A stretch of 64,000 nucleotides of DNA from Flavobacterium quisquiliarum (GTDB taxonomy: Bacteria > Bacteroidota > Bacteroidia > Flavobacteriales > Flavobacteriaceae). Positions within the stretch are counted from its first letter, which is position 1. Each line of letters begins with the position of its first letter. Made by a program: the position numbers and the translations under genes. The DNA lies in assembly GCF_019308285.1 (NCBI RefSeq), contig NZ_WWEM01000031.1:529867-593866 (forward strand), given 5' to 3'. Shown in pieces: positions 41,844-50,868 of the stretch. Under the pieces are notes generated by a model. The model did no database searches and was not told the origin of the DNA. It saw nothing but the letters and a program-made list of their open reading frames with translations.

Positions 41844-44800
41844 ATGAAAAAACTATTTCTTATTTCATTGTTGGTTTTGTTCATTCAAGCAACTTTTGGG
41901 CAAACAAAAACAATCACTGGAACAGTAAAAAACAAAGCAGACGGATTCCCCATACCTGGTGTCAGCGTAATGATTCAGGGAACCTCTAATGGAACTACTA
42001 CTGATTTTGACGGTAACTACAGTATCAGTATAGCTCCAGGACGAAGCCTTAGCTTCAGTTATATGGGTTTTGAAACCATAGCTGTAAAAATTGAAGGGCA
42101 ACAAAAAGTAAACATTGACCTTTCTCCAAGTACTTCAAAACTAGATGAAGTTGTTGTTGTAGGTTTTGCTTCTCAGAAAAAAGCAAATCTTACTGGAGCA
42201 GTTGCAAAAGTAGATGTTAAAAAAGCTTTAGGAAGTATTCCCGTTACTGACATTACAAAAGGTTTGCAAGGAACTACTCCGGGACTTAATATCACTAATA
42301 ACTCAGGAAACTTAGGTAAACAATCAAGCGTTAATATTCGTGGTATGGGAACAATTGTAAATGGAGAAGCTTCAGGATCTCCACTTATTTTAGTTGATGG
42401 TGTTCCGGGCGATTTATCAATGCTAAATGCAGAAGACGTAGAATCGATGTCTGTACTTAAAGATGCTGCTTCTGCTTCTATTTATGGTGCTCGTGCTGCA
42501 TTTGGAGTAATACTAATTACTACTAAAAGTGGTAAAAATGCTAAAGGCAAAGTGAGATTCGCTTACAGCAACAATACAGGATGGAGTAATCCTATTTCTT
42601 TAGTTCAATTTAATGATCCAACAGTTGAGCTTCCTGCAATGATTGAGGCACAAGCCAGAGCTGGTAATGCAAATCCAGAATCTTTTGGTATGAACTATAA
42701 AACATTATTGCCTGGTATTATTAACTGGAAAGAAAAATACGCTGCAACTAGAAATCCTAATGATAAAAACATGATCTTAGGAGAAGATTTTGATATTATT
42801 GGAGGAAAAGAATATTTCTACAGAATTTGGAATCCGCATGATGAAATGTTAAAAAAGAATGCGGTACAAACACTTCACAATTTATCAGCACAAGGTTCTC
42901 TGAGTGAAAAAAGTTCCTTTATTGTTTCGTTAGGTCTTGCTAATCAGGAAGGTGTAATGAAAATTAACAACGAAACCAACCAAAGATTCAATCTTAATCT
43001 TGGTCTAACAACAGAGTTAGCAAGCTGGCTTACAGGAGATTTCAAAGTATTAGGAACCTTCCAGGAATATGATTCTCCTTTTAACTACTATAACAATGGT
43101 ATTGATACTGCTGGTAACGGTTATTTTGGTTACTATATGCGTTGGGGTTCTTATTTCCCATATGGTACTTATAATGGCACTTACTTTAGACACGCGCCAG
43201 GTTATATGGCAAATGCATCTCAAAATGAAAGCAAGTCTAATGATATGAGGATAAGCGGAAAACTTACTGCTCAAGTCACAAAAGACTTTAATATCATTGG
43301 AGAATATAGTTTTAATACTAATTTTTCAAGTCTAAAAATGAACGGTGGGCAAGTGCCTCTTTGGGACTTTTGGACAGGTGCAGCTGACTTAGTTTCAGGA
43401 AAACCGACTTCAATGGAAGTGGCTAATGATTTTGTTGCGCAATCCAAATCATCTTTTACAAGAAATGTAGCCAATTTTTATGCAAATTACACTAAAACAT
43501 TAGGAGAAAACCATAACTTTAAAGTATTAGGTGGTTTAAACTCAGAATGGTATGATTTTGAGAGAACCTACGCTCGTAGAAATACACTTTTGGACAAAAA
43601 CAAACCAGAGTTTAATTTAGCAATTGGTGATCAATTTACTTCACCTCTTGTTGCTAATACCACTTTAAATCCAGGCTTATCAAGATATGCAATTGCAGGA
43701 TTTTTTGCGCGTGTAAATTACGATTACAAAGGAAAATATTTAGTGGAAATAAACGGACGTTATGATGGCTCTTCAAAATTCCCTAGCAATGAGCAATGGG
43801 GATTCTTCCCTTCTGCTTCTGTTGGATATAGAATTTCTGAAGAAAGTTTCATGGAAGGAACAAGAGGCTGGTTAAATGATTTGAAAATCCGTGGTTCTGT
43901 TGGTTCAATCGGAAATCAAAATATCGCTAACAATGCCTTTTTACCAGTTATGACTAACGTTACTACTAACCCTAATCCTTATTGGATAGGTAGCGGTACG
44001 ACAGTTAATCCTACTGTTAATCAGCCTTCAAATGTTGACCCGAATTTAACTTGGGAAAAGGTAACTACTCAGGATATTGGTATTGATATTCGTATCTTTA
44101 ATATGTTAGGTTTAACATTTGATTATTATCAACGTGATACCAAAGGAATGTTAGCTCCAGGAAAAACACTTCCAGGTTCATTTGGCCAGACTGCTGCTAA
44201 CACAAACTCAGGAAACTTAAGAACAAGAGGTTGGGAACTTGCACTGAACTTTAATAAGCAAATAAACAAAGACATAAACGTTTATGCAGATCTTACTCTT
44301 TCTGATAATACTACAGAAGTAACGGAATGGAACAACTCTTCTAAACTTTTAGGTTCTTTCTATGCAGGTCAAAAATTAGGTGAAATCTGGGGATTAGAAA
44401 CAGACCGATTAATTCAGTCAACAGATCAAATTGATGCAACAGGACTAATAGTAAATGGTGTTGATTATAAAAACGTAAGAACTGGTGCTTTTAGATACGG
44501 TGCAGGAGATGTAATGTATAAAGATTTAGACGGAGACGGAGTGATCTCAAGAGGAGATGGAACAGCTCTTAAACCAGGAGATTTAAAAGTTATTGGAAAC
44601 ACTACGCCTCGCTACCAATATGGAGTTCGTTTAGGTGGTGCTTTATATGGATTCGATATTGATGCTTTCTTTCAAGGTGTTGGTAAACGTGAATTCTGGA
44701 CAACTTCAGACTTAGTTTTACCATTCTACAACAGAACAGATGCTATGTATGCAAGTATGAATGATTACTGGACACCGGAAAATACAGATGCGTATTTCCC

Positions 44801-45122
44801 TAATCCATATCCTGGACATGCTACGAATGCTTTTGGAGCTTATGCACCTGGATCAAACAATTTTGTTGCGCAATCACGTTATTTATTAGACATGTCTTAT
44901 TTAAGATTAAAATCTATGACTCTTGGATATACTTTTCCAAAAAGCCTTTCTCAAAAAGCTGGATTTGATAAAATCAGACCTTATGTTTCAGGTTTCAACT
45001 TAGCTACTTGGAAAAGCAGTAAATTACCTGTAGATCCTGAAATTAACGAAACTGAAGCAGTATGGGGAAGAACTTTCCCTTATTCTAAAACGTGGTCAGT
45101 AGGTATACAACTTGCATTTTAA
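41844..45122 (+). CDS. SusC/RagA-type TonB-dependent outer-membrane transporter
   Basis: The 1092-residue product has a signal peptide (1-20), a carboxypeptidase-regulatory-like domain (TITGTVKNKADGFPIPGVSV, about 23-100) and the TonB-dependent plug (about 115-230, KGLQGTTPGLNITNNSGNLG, SIYGARAAFGVILITTKSG). A large beta-barrel follows and ends in an aromatic/hydrophobic QLAF. With the SusD protein encoded 33 bp later it forms a lidded pump for glycans. From the neighbours, peptidoglycan glycans or muropeptides are the expected cargo. First gene of the rightward cluster; carries the DeoR-type operator upstream. Confidence 0.93.
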   Translation: MKKLFLISLLVLFIQATFGQTKTITGTVKNKADGFPIPGVSVMIQGTSNGTTTDFDGNYSISIAPGRSLSFSYMGFETIAVKIEGQQKVNIDLSPSTSKLDEVVVVGFASQKKANLTGAVAKVDVKKALGSIPVTDITKGLQGTTPGLNITNNSGNLGKQSSVNIRGMGTIVNGEASGSPLILVDGVPGDLSMLNAEDVESMSVLKDAASASIYGARAAFGVILITTKSGKNAKGKVRFAYSNNTGWSNPISLVQFNDPTVELPAMIEAQARAGNANPESFGMNYKTLLPGIINWKEKYAATRNPNDKNMILGEDFDIIGGKEYFYRIWNPHDEMLKKNAVQTLHNLSAQGSLSEKSSFIVSLGLANQEGVMKINNETNQRFNLNLGLTTELASWLTGDFKVLGTFQEYDSPFNYYNNGIDTAGNGYFGYYMRWGSYFPYGTYNGTYFRHAPGYMANASQNESKSNDMRISGKLTAQVTKDFNIIGEYSFNTNFSSLKMNGGQVPLWDFWTGAADLVSGKPTSMEVANDFVAQSKSSFTRNVANFYANYTKTLGENHNFKVLGGLNSEWYDFERTYARRNTLLDKNKPEFNLAIGDQFTSPLVANTTLNPGLSRYAIAGFFARVNYDYKGKYLVEINGRYDGSSKFPSNEQWGFFPSASVGYRISEESFMEGTRGWLNDLKIRGSVGSIGNQNIANNAFLPVMTNVTTNPNPYWIGSGTTVNPTVNQPSNVDPNLTWEKVTTQDIGIDIRIFNMLGLTFDYYQRDTKGMLAPGKTLPGSFGQTAANTNSGNLRTRGWELALNFNKQINKDINVYADLTLSDNTTEVTEWNNSSKLLGSFYAGQKLGEIWGLETDRLIQSTDQIDATGLIVNGVDYKNVRTGAFRYGAGDVMYKDLDGDGVISRGDGTALKPGDLKVIGNTTPRYQYGVRLGGALYGFDIDAFFQGVGKREFWTTSDLVLPFYNRTDAMYASMNDYWTPENTDAYFPNPYPGHATNAFGAYAPGSNNFVAQSRYLLDMSYLRLKSMTLGYTFPKSLSQKAGFDKIRPYVSGFNLATWKSSKLPVDPEINETEAVWGRTFPYSKTWSVGIQLAF

Positions 45123-45154
45123 AAAATGTATTAAAAAATTAAAATTTAATTAAG

Positions 45155-46891
45155 ATGAAAAAATTAATAATAAATTCAAGGATAAAACTTTCAGTTGCCT
45201 TACTTACTTTTGCAAGTTTGACTGTTAGCTGTTCAGATTTTTTGGATACACCGCCAGAAGATGTATTTACAGATGCAAACTTTTGGACTTCAGAAAATAA
45301 CGTAAAAACGTTTTCTTGGTTAAACTATAATACGTTTAATGGATACGGAAATAATGCTGGTACTACAGCTGATTTTTACTTTCACGCATCGTCTACAGGA
45401 TTGATAGATGATAACTTGGCTATGAACGTTTTCACTAATTTCCTAACGGCTCCAAATGCAACTAATGCAAACTGGAACGAATATTACACTTTGGTTCGCC
45501 GTTGTAATCTTATGTTAGAAAGAGTGCCAAATGTACCTATGGATCAAACGAAGAAAAATCACTACATAGGTGTTGCAAAGTTTTTTAGAGCTCATACTTA
45601 TTTTCGTTTAGCACAGCAGTTTGGCGATGTGCCGTATACAGATAAGTATCTAGCTCAAAGTGATCCTAATGTTTACAAACCGGCTTTGTCGAGATCTGAA
45701 GTAATAGACAATGTTATCAAAGATTTGGAAGAAGCAATTCCAATGTTATTAAATGTTGATGATAGCAATGTTACGGTAAATAAATATACCGCTTATGCAT
45801 TATTAAGCCGAGTATGTTTGAGCGAAGGTACTTACAGAAAATACAATTTAGGACAGAACGGAAATACTTATCTTCAAAAAGCAAAAGAAGCTTCTTTAGC
45901 GGTAATGAATAATAATTCTTTCAAACTAAATGCAGATTGGAAAGCACTTTACAACTCTGTTGAGTTAATGAATAATACTGAGGTAATTTTAACCAAAAGA
46001 TACATTAAAGGTGTTTTAGGAAATTCAGTGCAAGCCTATACTAATACCTCTACAGTTCAAAACGGGTTGACAAAATTTGCTGCAGAAAGTTATGTAACTA
46101 CAAATGGACTTCCTATCAAGCAAGCTGGAAATGCTCAATTTTTAGGTGACAATACTATTGCTAATACTTTTGCCAACAGAGACCCAAGGTTTGCTAAAGC
46201 TTTCAGTACAGCAGATTATGCTTACTCTGATAAACCGTATAATGGTTTAACCTCTATCACAGGTTATGTATTTCAACTGTACAACAACCCTGCGACAACA
46301 GGTACAGACGTTTCAACAATTGGGCAAAATCAAATTGACGCTCCAGTTTTTACGCTAAGTGAAGTTTATTTAAATTATGCTGAAGCCTGTGCAGAATTAG
46401 GAACAATTACTAATGTTGATCTTGATTTATCACTAAACAAAGTTCGTACACGTGCAGGAATCGCTACTTTGACTACAGATGGTACAAATGCGACTGCAAG
46501 TGGAGTACAAATAAACGACCCGCAAAGAACAACTGCATTAGAACAACTTTCAGGAATTGTTAATCCAATTATATGGGAGATTCGTCGTGAACGCAGAATC
46601 GAATTTATGGCTTGGACGACAATGAGAAAAGAAGATCTTATGCGTTGGAAAAAAGGAGATTATTTAGATACTAATGCCAATCCTGATGTTGTTTTAGGAG
46701 CTAGAATACCTGCTTTGATAGGAGGAAATACTAAAACTAAAGTAAACGCACAAGGATATGTAATTCCTTATGCTGCAGGTGTGTCTAGACTGTTTGTTTC
46801 GCCAAAAAATTATCTAAGTGCGATCCCAACAAATGACATTAATCTATATGCTGCAGAAGGTATCGAATTAAAACAAAACCCAGGCTGGTAA
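45155..46891 (+). CDS. SusD/RagB-type surface glycan-binding lipoprotein
   Basis: The 578-residue product has a lipoprotein signal (LTFASLTVSCSDFLDTPPED) and SusD family blocks: YFRLAQQFGDVPYTDKYL, YTAYALLSRVCL, FTLSEVYLNYAEACAELG and IWEIRRERRIEFMAWTTMRKEDLMRWKKGDY. It forms the lid over the preceding SusC pore. The two genes are 32 bp apart, as in all susCD pairs. Confidence 0.93.
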   Translation: MKKLIINSRIKLSVALLTFASLTVSCSDFLDTPPEDVFTDANFWTSENNVKTFSWLNYNTFNGYGNNAGTTADFYFHASSTGLIDDNLAMNVFTNFLTAPNATNANWNEYYTLVRRCNLMLERVPNVPMDQTKKNHYIGVAKFFRAHTYFRLAQQFGDVPYTDKYLAQSDPNVYKPALSRSEVIDNVIKDLEEAIPMLLNVDDSNVTVNKYTAYALLSRVCLSEGTYRKYNLGQNGNTYLQKAKEASLAVMNNNSFKLNADWKALYNSVELMNNTEVILTKRYIKGVLGNSVQAYTNTSTVQNGLTKFAAESYVTTNGLPIKQAGNAQFLGDNTIANTFANRDPRFAKAFSTADYAYSDKPYNGLTSITGYVFQLYNNPATTGTDVSTIGQNQIDAPVFTLSEVYLNYAEACAELGTITNVDLDLSLNKVRTRAGIATLTTDGTNATASGVQINDPQRTTALEQLSGIVNPIIWEIRRERRIEFMAWTTMRKEDLMRWKKGDYLDTNANPDVVLGARIPALIGGNTKTKVNAQGYVIPYAAGVSRLFVSPKNYLSAIPTNDINLYAAEGIELKQNPGW

Positions 46892-46931
46892 TCCAAAACA
46901 CTAAATAGATTATTTGCCCTTCATTATAAAA

Positions 46932-46964
46932 ACTGCCTCTGGAAGCAATCTAACCAGAGGCAGT
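46932..46964 (+). terminator. Hairpin after susD (attenuator or weak terminator)
   Basis: ACTGCCTCTGG (46932-46942) pairs with CCAGAGGCAGT (46954-46964), an 11-bp perfect stem. Only a short U-rich tail follows, so it may lower rather than stop transcription into namZ, or stabilise the susCD mRNA 3' end. Confidence 0.6.
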
Positions 46965-47133
46965 ATTTAAACACTCTTTTTCAGTGTATAATCAATTGAC
47001 AAAAGAAAGAAGTTAAAAGCCTCAATCTGAAATTTCAGATCATCATTTCTCATCATCAATCAAAACAACAACCAATCAAATAATAGCTTAATTTTATTAG
47101 TCAATTTTTGCCTAACTATTAATTGTAATTAAA

Positions 47134-48333
47134 ATGATAAAATTCATCTCAAAAAGTGTCTTTATTTTAAGTTCTCTGTTTATTACGTCTTTGTATTCTA
47201 ATTCGTTCTCAACAGCTGTAAACTACGGCACATCAGAAATTAATCCTCCAGCAATAAAAACTGGAGCAGATAATTACGAGAAATATTTACCGCTTTTAAA
47301 AGACAAAAAAATAGGAATTGTAACTAATCAAACGGGGATTTTATCTAACAAAACCCATTTAGTTGATTTTTTACTGGAGAAAAAAATTGCCATTCAAACC
47401 ATCTTCGCACCAGAACACGGTTTTAGAGGAACTGCCGATGCAGGAGAACATGTTGTTGACGGAAAAGATCCAAAAACAGGATTATCCATCATTTCTCTTT
47501 ACGGAGACAATAAAAAACCAAAACCTCAACAATTAAACGGGATCGATATTATGATTTTTGATCTCCAGGATGTTGGTGCTCGTTTTTACACCTATATTTC
47601 TTCTTTGCATTATGTAATGGAGGCTTGCGCCGAAAACAATGTCCCGCTTCTAATTTTGGACAGACCAAATCCGAATGGAAGTATTGTTGATGGCCCGCTT
47701 TTAGAAAAAGAATTTACCAGTTTTGTCGGCATGCACCCTATTCCACTCCTTCACGGAATGACAATTGGAGAATACGGTCAAATGATTAATGGACAAAAAT
47801 GGCTTAAAGATGGTGTTCAATGTAAACTAACTGTAATTCCATGCTCCAATTATAAACGTACAATGGAATACAGCTTATTAGTAAAACCCTCTCCAAATTT
47901 ACCAAACGATCAGTCTATTAATCTATACGCCAGTTTATGCCTTTTTGAAGGAACTAATGTAAGCATGGGGCGTGGAACAGAAAAGCAATTTCAAATTTAC
48001 GGTTCTCCTTATTTAACCAAAACCAATTTCAGCTTTACGCCGAAACCCAATTTTGGAGCCAAAGATCCTCTTTATAACGGAAAAGAATGTTTTGGCGAAG
48101 ATTTAACTTCATACCCAAGACTCAAACAATTAGAATTAAAATGGCTCTTAAAAGCCTATCAAAATACCGCAGACAAATCTAAATTTTTTAATGCCTTTTT
48201 TACCAAACTGGCTGGAACAAAAAAATTACAACAGCAAATTGAAACGGGTGTTTCAGAAAAAGAAATTCGTGCAAGCTGGAAAAAAGATTTAGAAGCTTTT
48301 CAAATCATGAGAAAACCGTATTTACTTTACTAA
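47134..48333 (+). CDS. namZ: Exported exo-beta-N-acetylmuramidase, NamZ type (DUF1343)
   Basis: The 399-residue product has a signal peptide (about 1-27) and the DUF1343 blocks IGIVTNQTGILSNKTHLVDFL, TIFAPEHGFRGTADAGEHVVD, IDIMIFDLQDVGARFYTYISSL, LILDRPNPNGSIVDGPLLE and SLCLFEGTNVSMGRGTEKQFQIYGSPYL. NamZ proteins of Bacillus subtilis and Tannerella forsythia release MurNAc from the non-reducing ends of peptidoglycan glycans. Immediately followed by murQ and a symporter, as expected for MurNAc use. It acts in the periplasm. Confidence 0.88.
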   Translation: MIKFISKSVFILSSLFITSLYSNSFSTAVNYGTSEINPPAIKTGADNYEKYLPLLKDKKIGIVTNQTGILSNKTHLVDFLLEKKIAIQTIFAPEHGFRGTADAGEHVVDGKDPKTGLSIISLYGDNKKPKPQQLNGIDIMIFDLQDVGARFYTYISSLHYVMEACAENNVPLLILDRPNPNGSIVDGPLLEKEFTSFVGMHPIPLLHGMTIGEYGQMINGQKWLKDGVQCKLTVIPCSNYKRTMEYSLLVKPSPNLPNDQSINLYASLCLFEGTNVSMGRGTEKQFQIYGSPYLTKTNFSFTPKPNFGAKDPLYNGKECFGEDLTSYPRLKQLELKWLLKAYQNTADKSKFFNAFFTKLAGTKKLQQQIETGVSEKEIRASWKKDLEAFQIMRKPYLLY

Positions 48334-48464
48334 ATATAACTTTTCATTCCCCGCCAAAAAACCCAAAACTGACTATTTTTTAATAAAATAGAGATTTCCT
48401 ATATAAATTATCGAAATGAAAGATCCCAACAAAATCTGTCATTTCTCAACCAAAAAAGAAAAAA

Positions 48465-49286
48465 ATGAAGAATAAAAATCCTGAAACCGAACAAGAATCT
48501 TTATACAAAGATTTAGATCAAATGACAGTGAAAGAGCTGTTGACCAACATCAATACAGAAGATCGAAAAGTACCAGAAATTATCGAAGGGCAGATTCCTA
48601 AAATTGAAAAACTGGTTAAAGCAATCGTCAAGAAAATGCAGTTAGGCGGTAGATTATTTTATATTGGAGCTGGAACTTCTGGGCGTATCGGAATTTTAGA
48701 TGCTTCTGAATGTCCGCCAACTTTTGGTGTACCACATGATATGATTATCGGAATTATTGCCGGCGGCGACACTGCGATTCGAAAAGCGGTTGAAAATGCA
48801 GAAGACGATACCGAACAAGCTTGGAAAGATTTAGCTAAATTTGAAATTTCAAGTTTGGATTTTATTATCGGGATTGCTGCTTCTGGAAATACACCTTATG
48901 TTTTAGGTGCTTTGAAAAAAGCTAAAGAACATAATATTAAAACAGGAAGCATTTCATGCATCAGCAACGGACTTATAGCGCAGGAAGCTGACTTTCCAAT
49001 TGAAGTAATCGTTGGGCCAGAATTCCTAACCGGAAGTACAAGAATGAAAGCAGGAACAGCTCAAAAACTGACTTTGAACATGATTTCGACTTCAGTAATG
49101 ATTAAACTTGGAAAAGTAAAAGGCAACAAGATGGTTGACATGCAGTTGTCTAATGAAAAACTAGTAAAACGAGGCATAAAAATGATTATGGAAGAATTGG
49201 GAATTGAATATGATTTAGCCGAAGAATTACTGCAAAAACATAAAAGTGTACGCGCTGTTTTGTTAGATCATAACAGCAAAAAATAA
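48465..49286 (+). CDS. murQ: N-acetylmuramic acid 6-phosphate etherase
   Basis: The 273-residue product has an SIS domain with LFYIGAGTSGRIGILDASECPPTFG, GIIAGGDTAIRKAVENAEDD, GIAASGNTPYVLGALKKAKE and TGSTRMKAGTAQKLTLNMIST, all MurQ hallmarks including the conserved catalytic Glu of DASE. It splits the lactyl ether of MurNAc-6-phosphate to GlcNAc-6-phosphate and D-lactate in the cytoplasm. It is slightly shorter than the E. coli enzyme. The symporter follows after 24 bp. Confidence 0.95.
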   Translation: MKNKNPETEQESLYKDLDQMTVKELLTNINTEDRKVPEIIEGQIPKIEKLVKAIVKKMQLGGRLFYIGAGTSGRIGILDASECPPTFGVPHDMIIGIIAGGDTAIRKAVENAEDDTEQAWKDLAKFEISSLDFIIGIAASGNTPYVLGALKKAKEHNIKTGSISCISNGLIAQEADFPIEVIVGPEFLTGSTRMKAGTAQKLTLNMISTSVMIKLGKVKGNKMVDMQLSNEKLVKRGIKMIMEELGIEYDLAEELLQKHKSVRAVLLDHNSKK

Positions 49287-49310
49287 ACTAAAAACTAAAC
49301 CAAAACCAAA

Positions 49311-50816
49311 ATGTCTTCTACTACAATTCTCATTTTTATCTTTGTTTATTTTGGCCTTTTACTCTTTATTTCAAATGTAATCAGTAAAAAAGGACAAGAC
49401 AATGATTCTTTTTTCAAAGCAAATAAAAATTCCAAATGGTATCTAGTTGCTTTTGGTATGATTGGAACAGCACTTTCAGGAGTTACCTTTATTTCGGTTC
49501 CTGGAGAAGTCGGTTCGCCAAATGGAGAACAGTTCAAATATTTTCAGTTTGTTTTAGGAAACGCAATTGGTTTTATCATTATTGCAAAAGTCCTGCTGCC
49601 ACTCTATTACAGAATGAATCTGACTTCGATTTATAGTTATATCGAACAAAGAATGGGAATTAGAAGTTACAAAACGGCAGCTTCGATTTTCTTGGTCAGC
49701 AGAACCATTAGCTCTGCTTTTAGATTGTATTTGGTGGTTATCGTTTTACAGCGATATGTCTTCAACGATTTTCATATTCCATTTCCGGTAACGGTACTTT
49801 TAGCTTTGGCGCTTATCTTTTTATACACTTTTAGAAGCGGTCTAAAAACGATTATTATTACCGATACTTTACAGACGTTTTTTTTAGTTAGTTCCGTGTT
49901 TATAACCATTTATTTTGTTTGTGACAGTCTTAACCTGACTGTTCTTGAGTCGGTTTCAACCATTCAGAAAAGTAATTATTCTAAAATATTTTTCTTTGAT
50001 GATTTCTTTACGAGCAAGTACCACTTTGTAAAGCAGATTTTAGGAGGAATGTTTGTTACTATTGCAATGGTTGGGCTCGATCAAGATTTAATGCAGAAAA
50101 ATTTAAGCTGTAAAAACATCGGCGAAGCACAAAAAAACATGTTTACGTTTACAGGAATTTTTGTTTTAATCAATATTATTTTCTTGAGTTTAGGTGCTTT
50201 ATTATACATCTACGCTGCAAAAAATAATGTTCAAATTCCATTAGATTTAGCAACAGGAAAACCAAGAACCGATTTACTTTTTCCAGAAATTGCTTTAAAT
50301 CATTTGTCAATCGTTCCGGCTTTTGTTTTCCTTTTAGGAATTATCGCGGCTACTTTTGCAACAACCGACTCGGCTTTAACCGCTTTGACAACTTCATTTT
50401 GTGTCGATTTCCTTGGAATGGATAAATCTGAAAATCTAGATAATCACAAAAATGTAACAATAAGACATTGGGTGCATTTCGCTTTTTCAATATTGCTTTT
50501 TCTGGTAATTATTGTCTTAAATTCCTTTAATGACGCTTCTGTTGTGGCACTAATTTTCAGAGCTGCATCTTACACTTACGGCCCTTTATTAGGATTATAC
50601 GCTTTTGGATTATTACAAAAATCAAGATTAGTAAACGACAGACTAATTCCGATTATCTGTCTTATTTCTCCAATATTCACGTATTTCTTAAGTGAAAATT
50701 CAGCACAATTATTCGGATATACTTTTGATAACGAATTAATTATCATCAACGGATTATTCACTTATATCGGAATTTATTTAACCAGTAAGCGAACAGAAGA
50801 AAAAATCTCTTTCTAA
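49311..50816 (+). CDS. Sodium:solute symporter, probable MurNAc transporter
   Basis: The 501-residue inner-membrane protein of the SSS family has about 13 hydrophobic helices, with AFGMIGTALSGVTFISVPG near the N-terminus, FLVSRTISSAFRLYLVVIV and IIAATFATTDSALTALTTSFCVDF in the sodium-site region. In Tannerella forsythia an SSS transporter (MurT) next to murQ imports MurNAc; the gene order here supports the same cargo. Lies between murQ and the NagZ fusion with short gaps on both sides. The substrate is inferred. Confidence 0.82.
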   Translation: MSSTTILIFIFVYFGLLLFISNVISKKGQDNDSFFKANKNSKWYLVAFGMIGTALSGVTFISVPGEVGSPNGEQFKYFQFVLGNAIGFIIIAKVLLPLYYRMNLTSIYSYIEQRMGIRSYKTAASIFLVSRTISSAFRLYLVVIVLQRYVFNDFHIPFPVTVLLALALIFLYTFRSGLKTIIITDTLQTFFLVSSVFITIYFVCDSLNLTVLESVSTIQKSNYSKIFFFDDFFTSKYHFVKQILGGMFVTIAMVGLDQDLMQKNLSCKNIGEAQKNMFTFTGIFVLINIIFLSLGALLYIYAAKNNVQIPLDLATGKPRTDLLFPEIALNHLSIVPAFVFLLGIIAATFATTDSALTALTTSFCVDFLGMDKSENLDNHKNVTIRHWVHFAFSILLFLVIIVLNSFNDASVVALIFRAASYTYGPLLGLYAFGLLQKSRLVNDRLIPIICLISPIFTYFLSENSAQLFGYTFDNELIIINGLFTYIGIYLTSKRTEEKISF

Positions 50817-50868
50817 AAGCCAAAATAAAGCAATTCAGAATTGATCTGAATTCTCAAAAAATGATTAC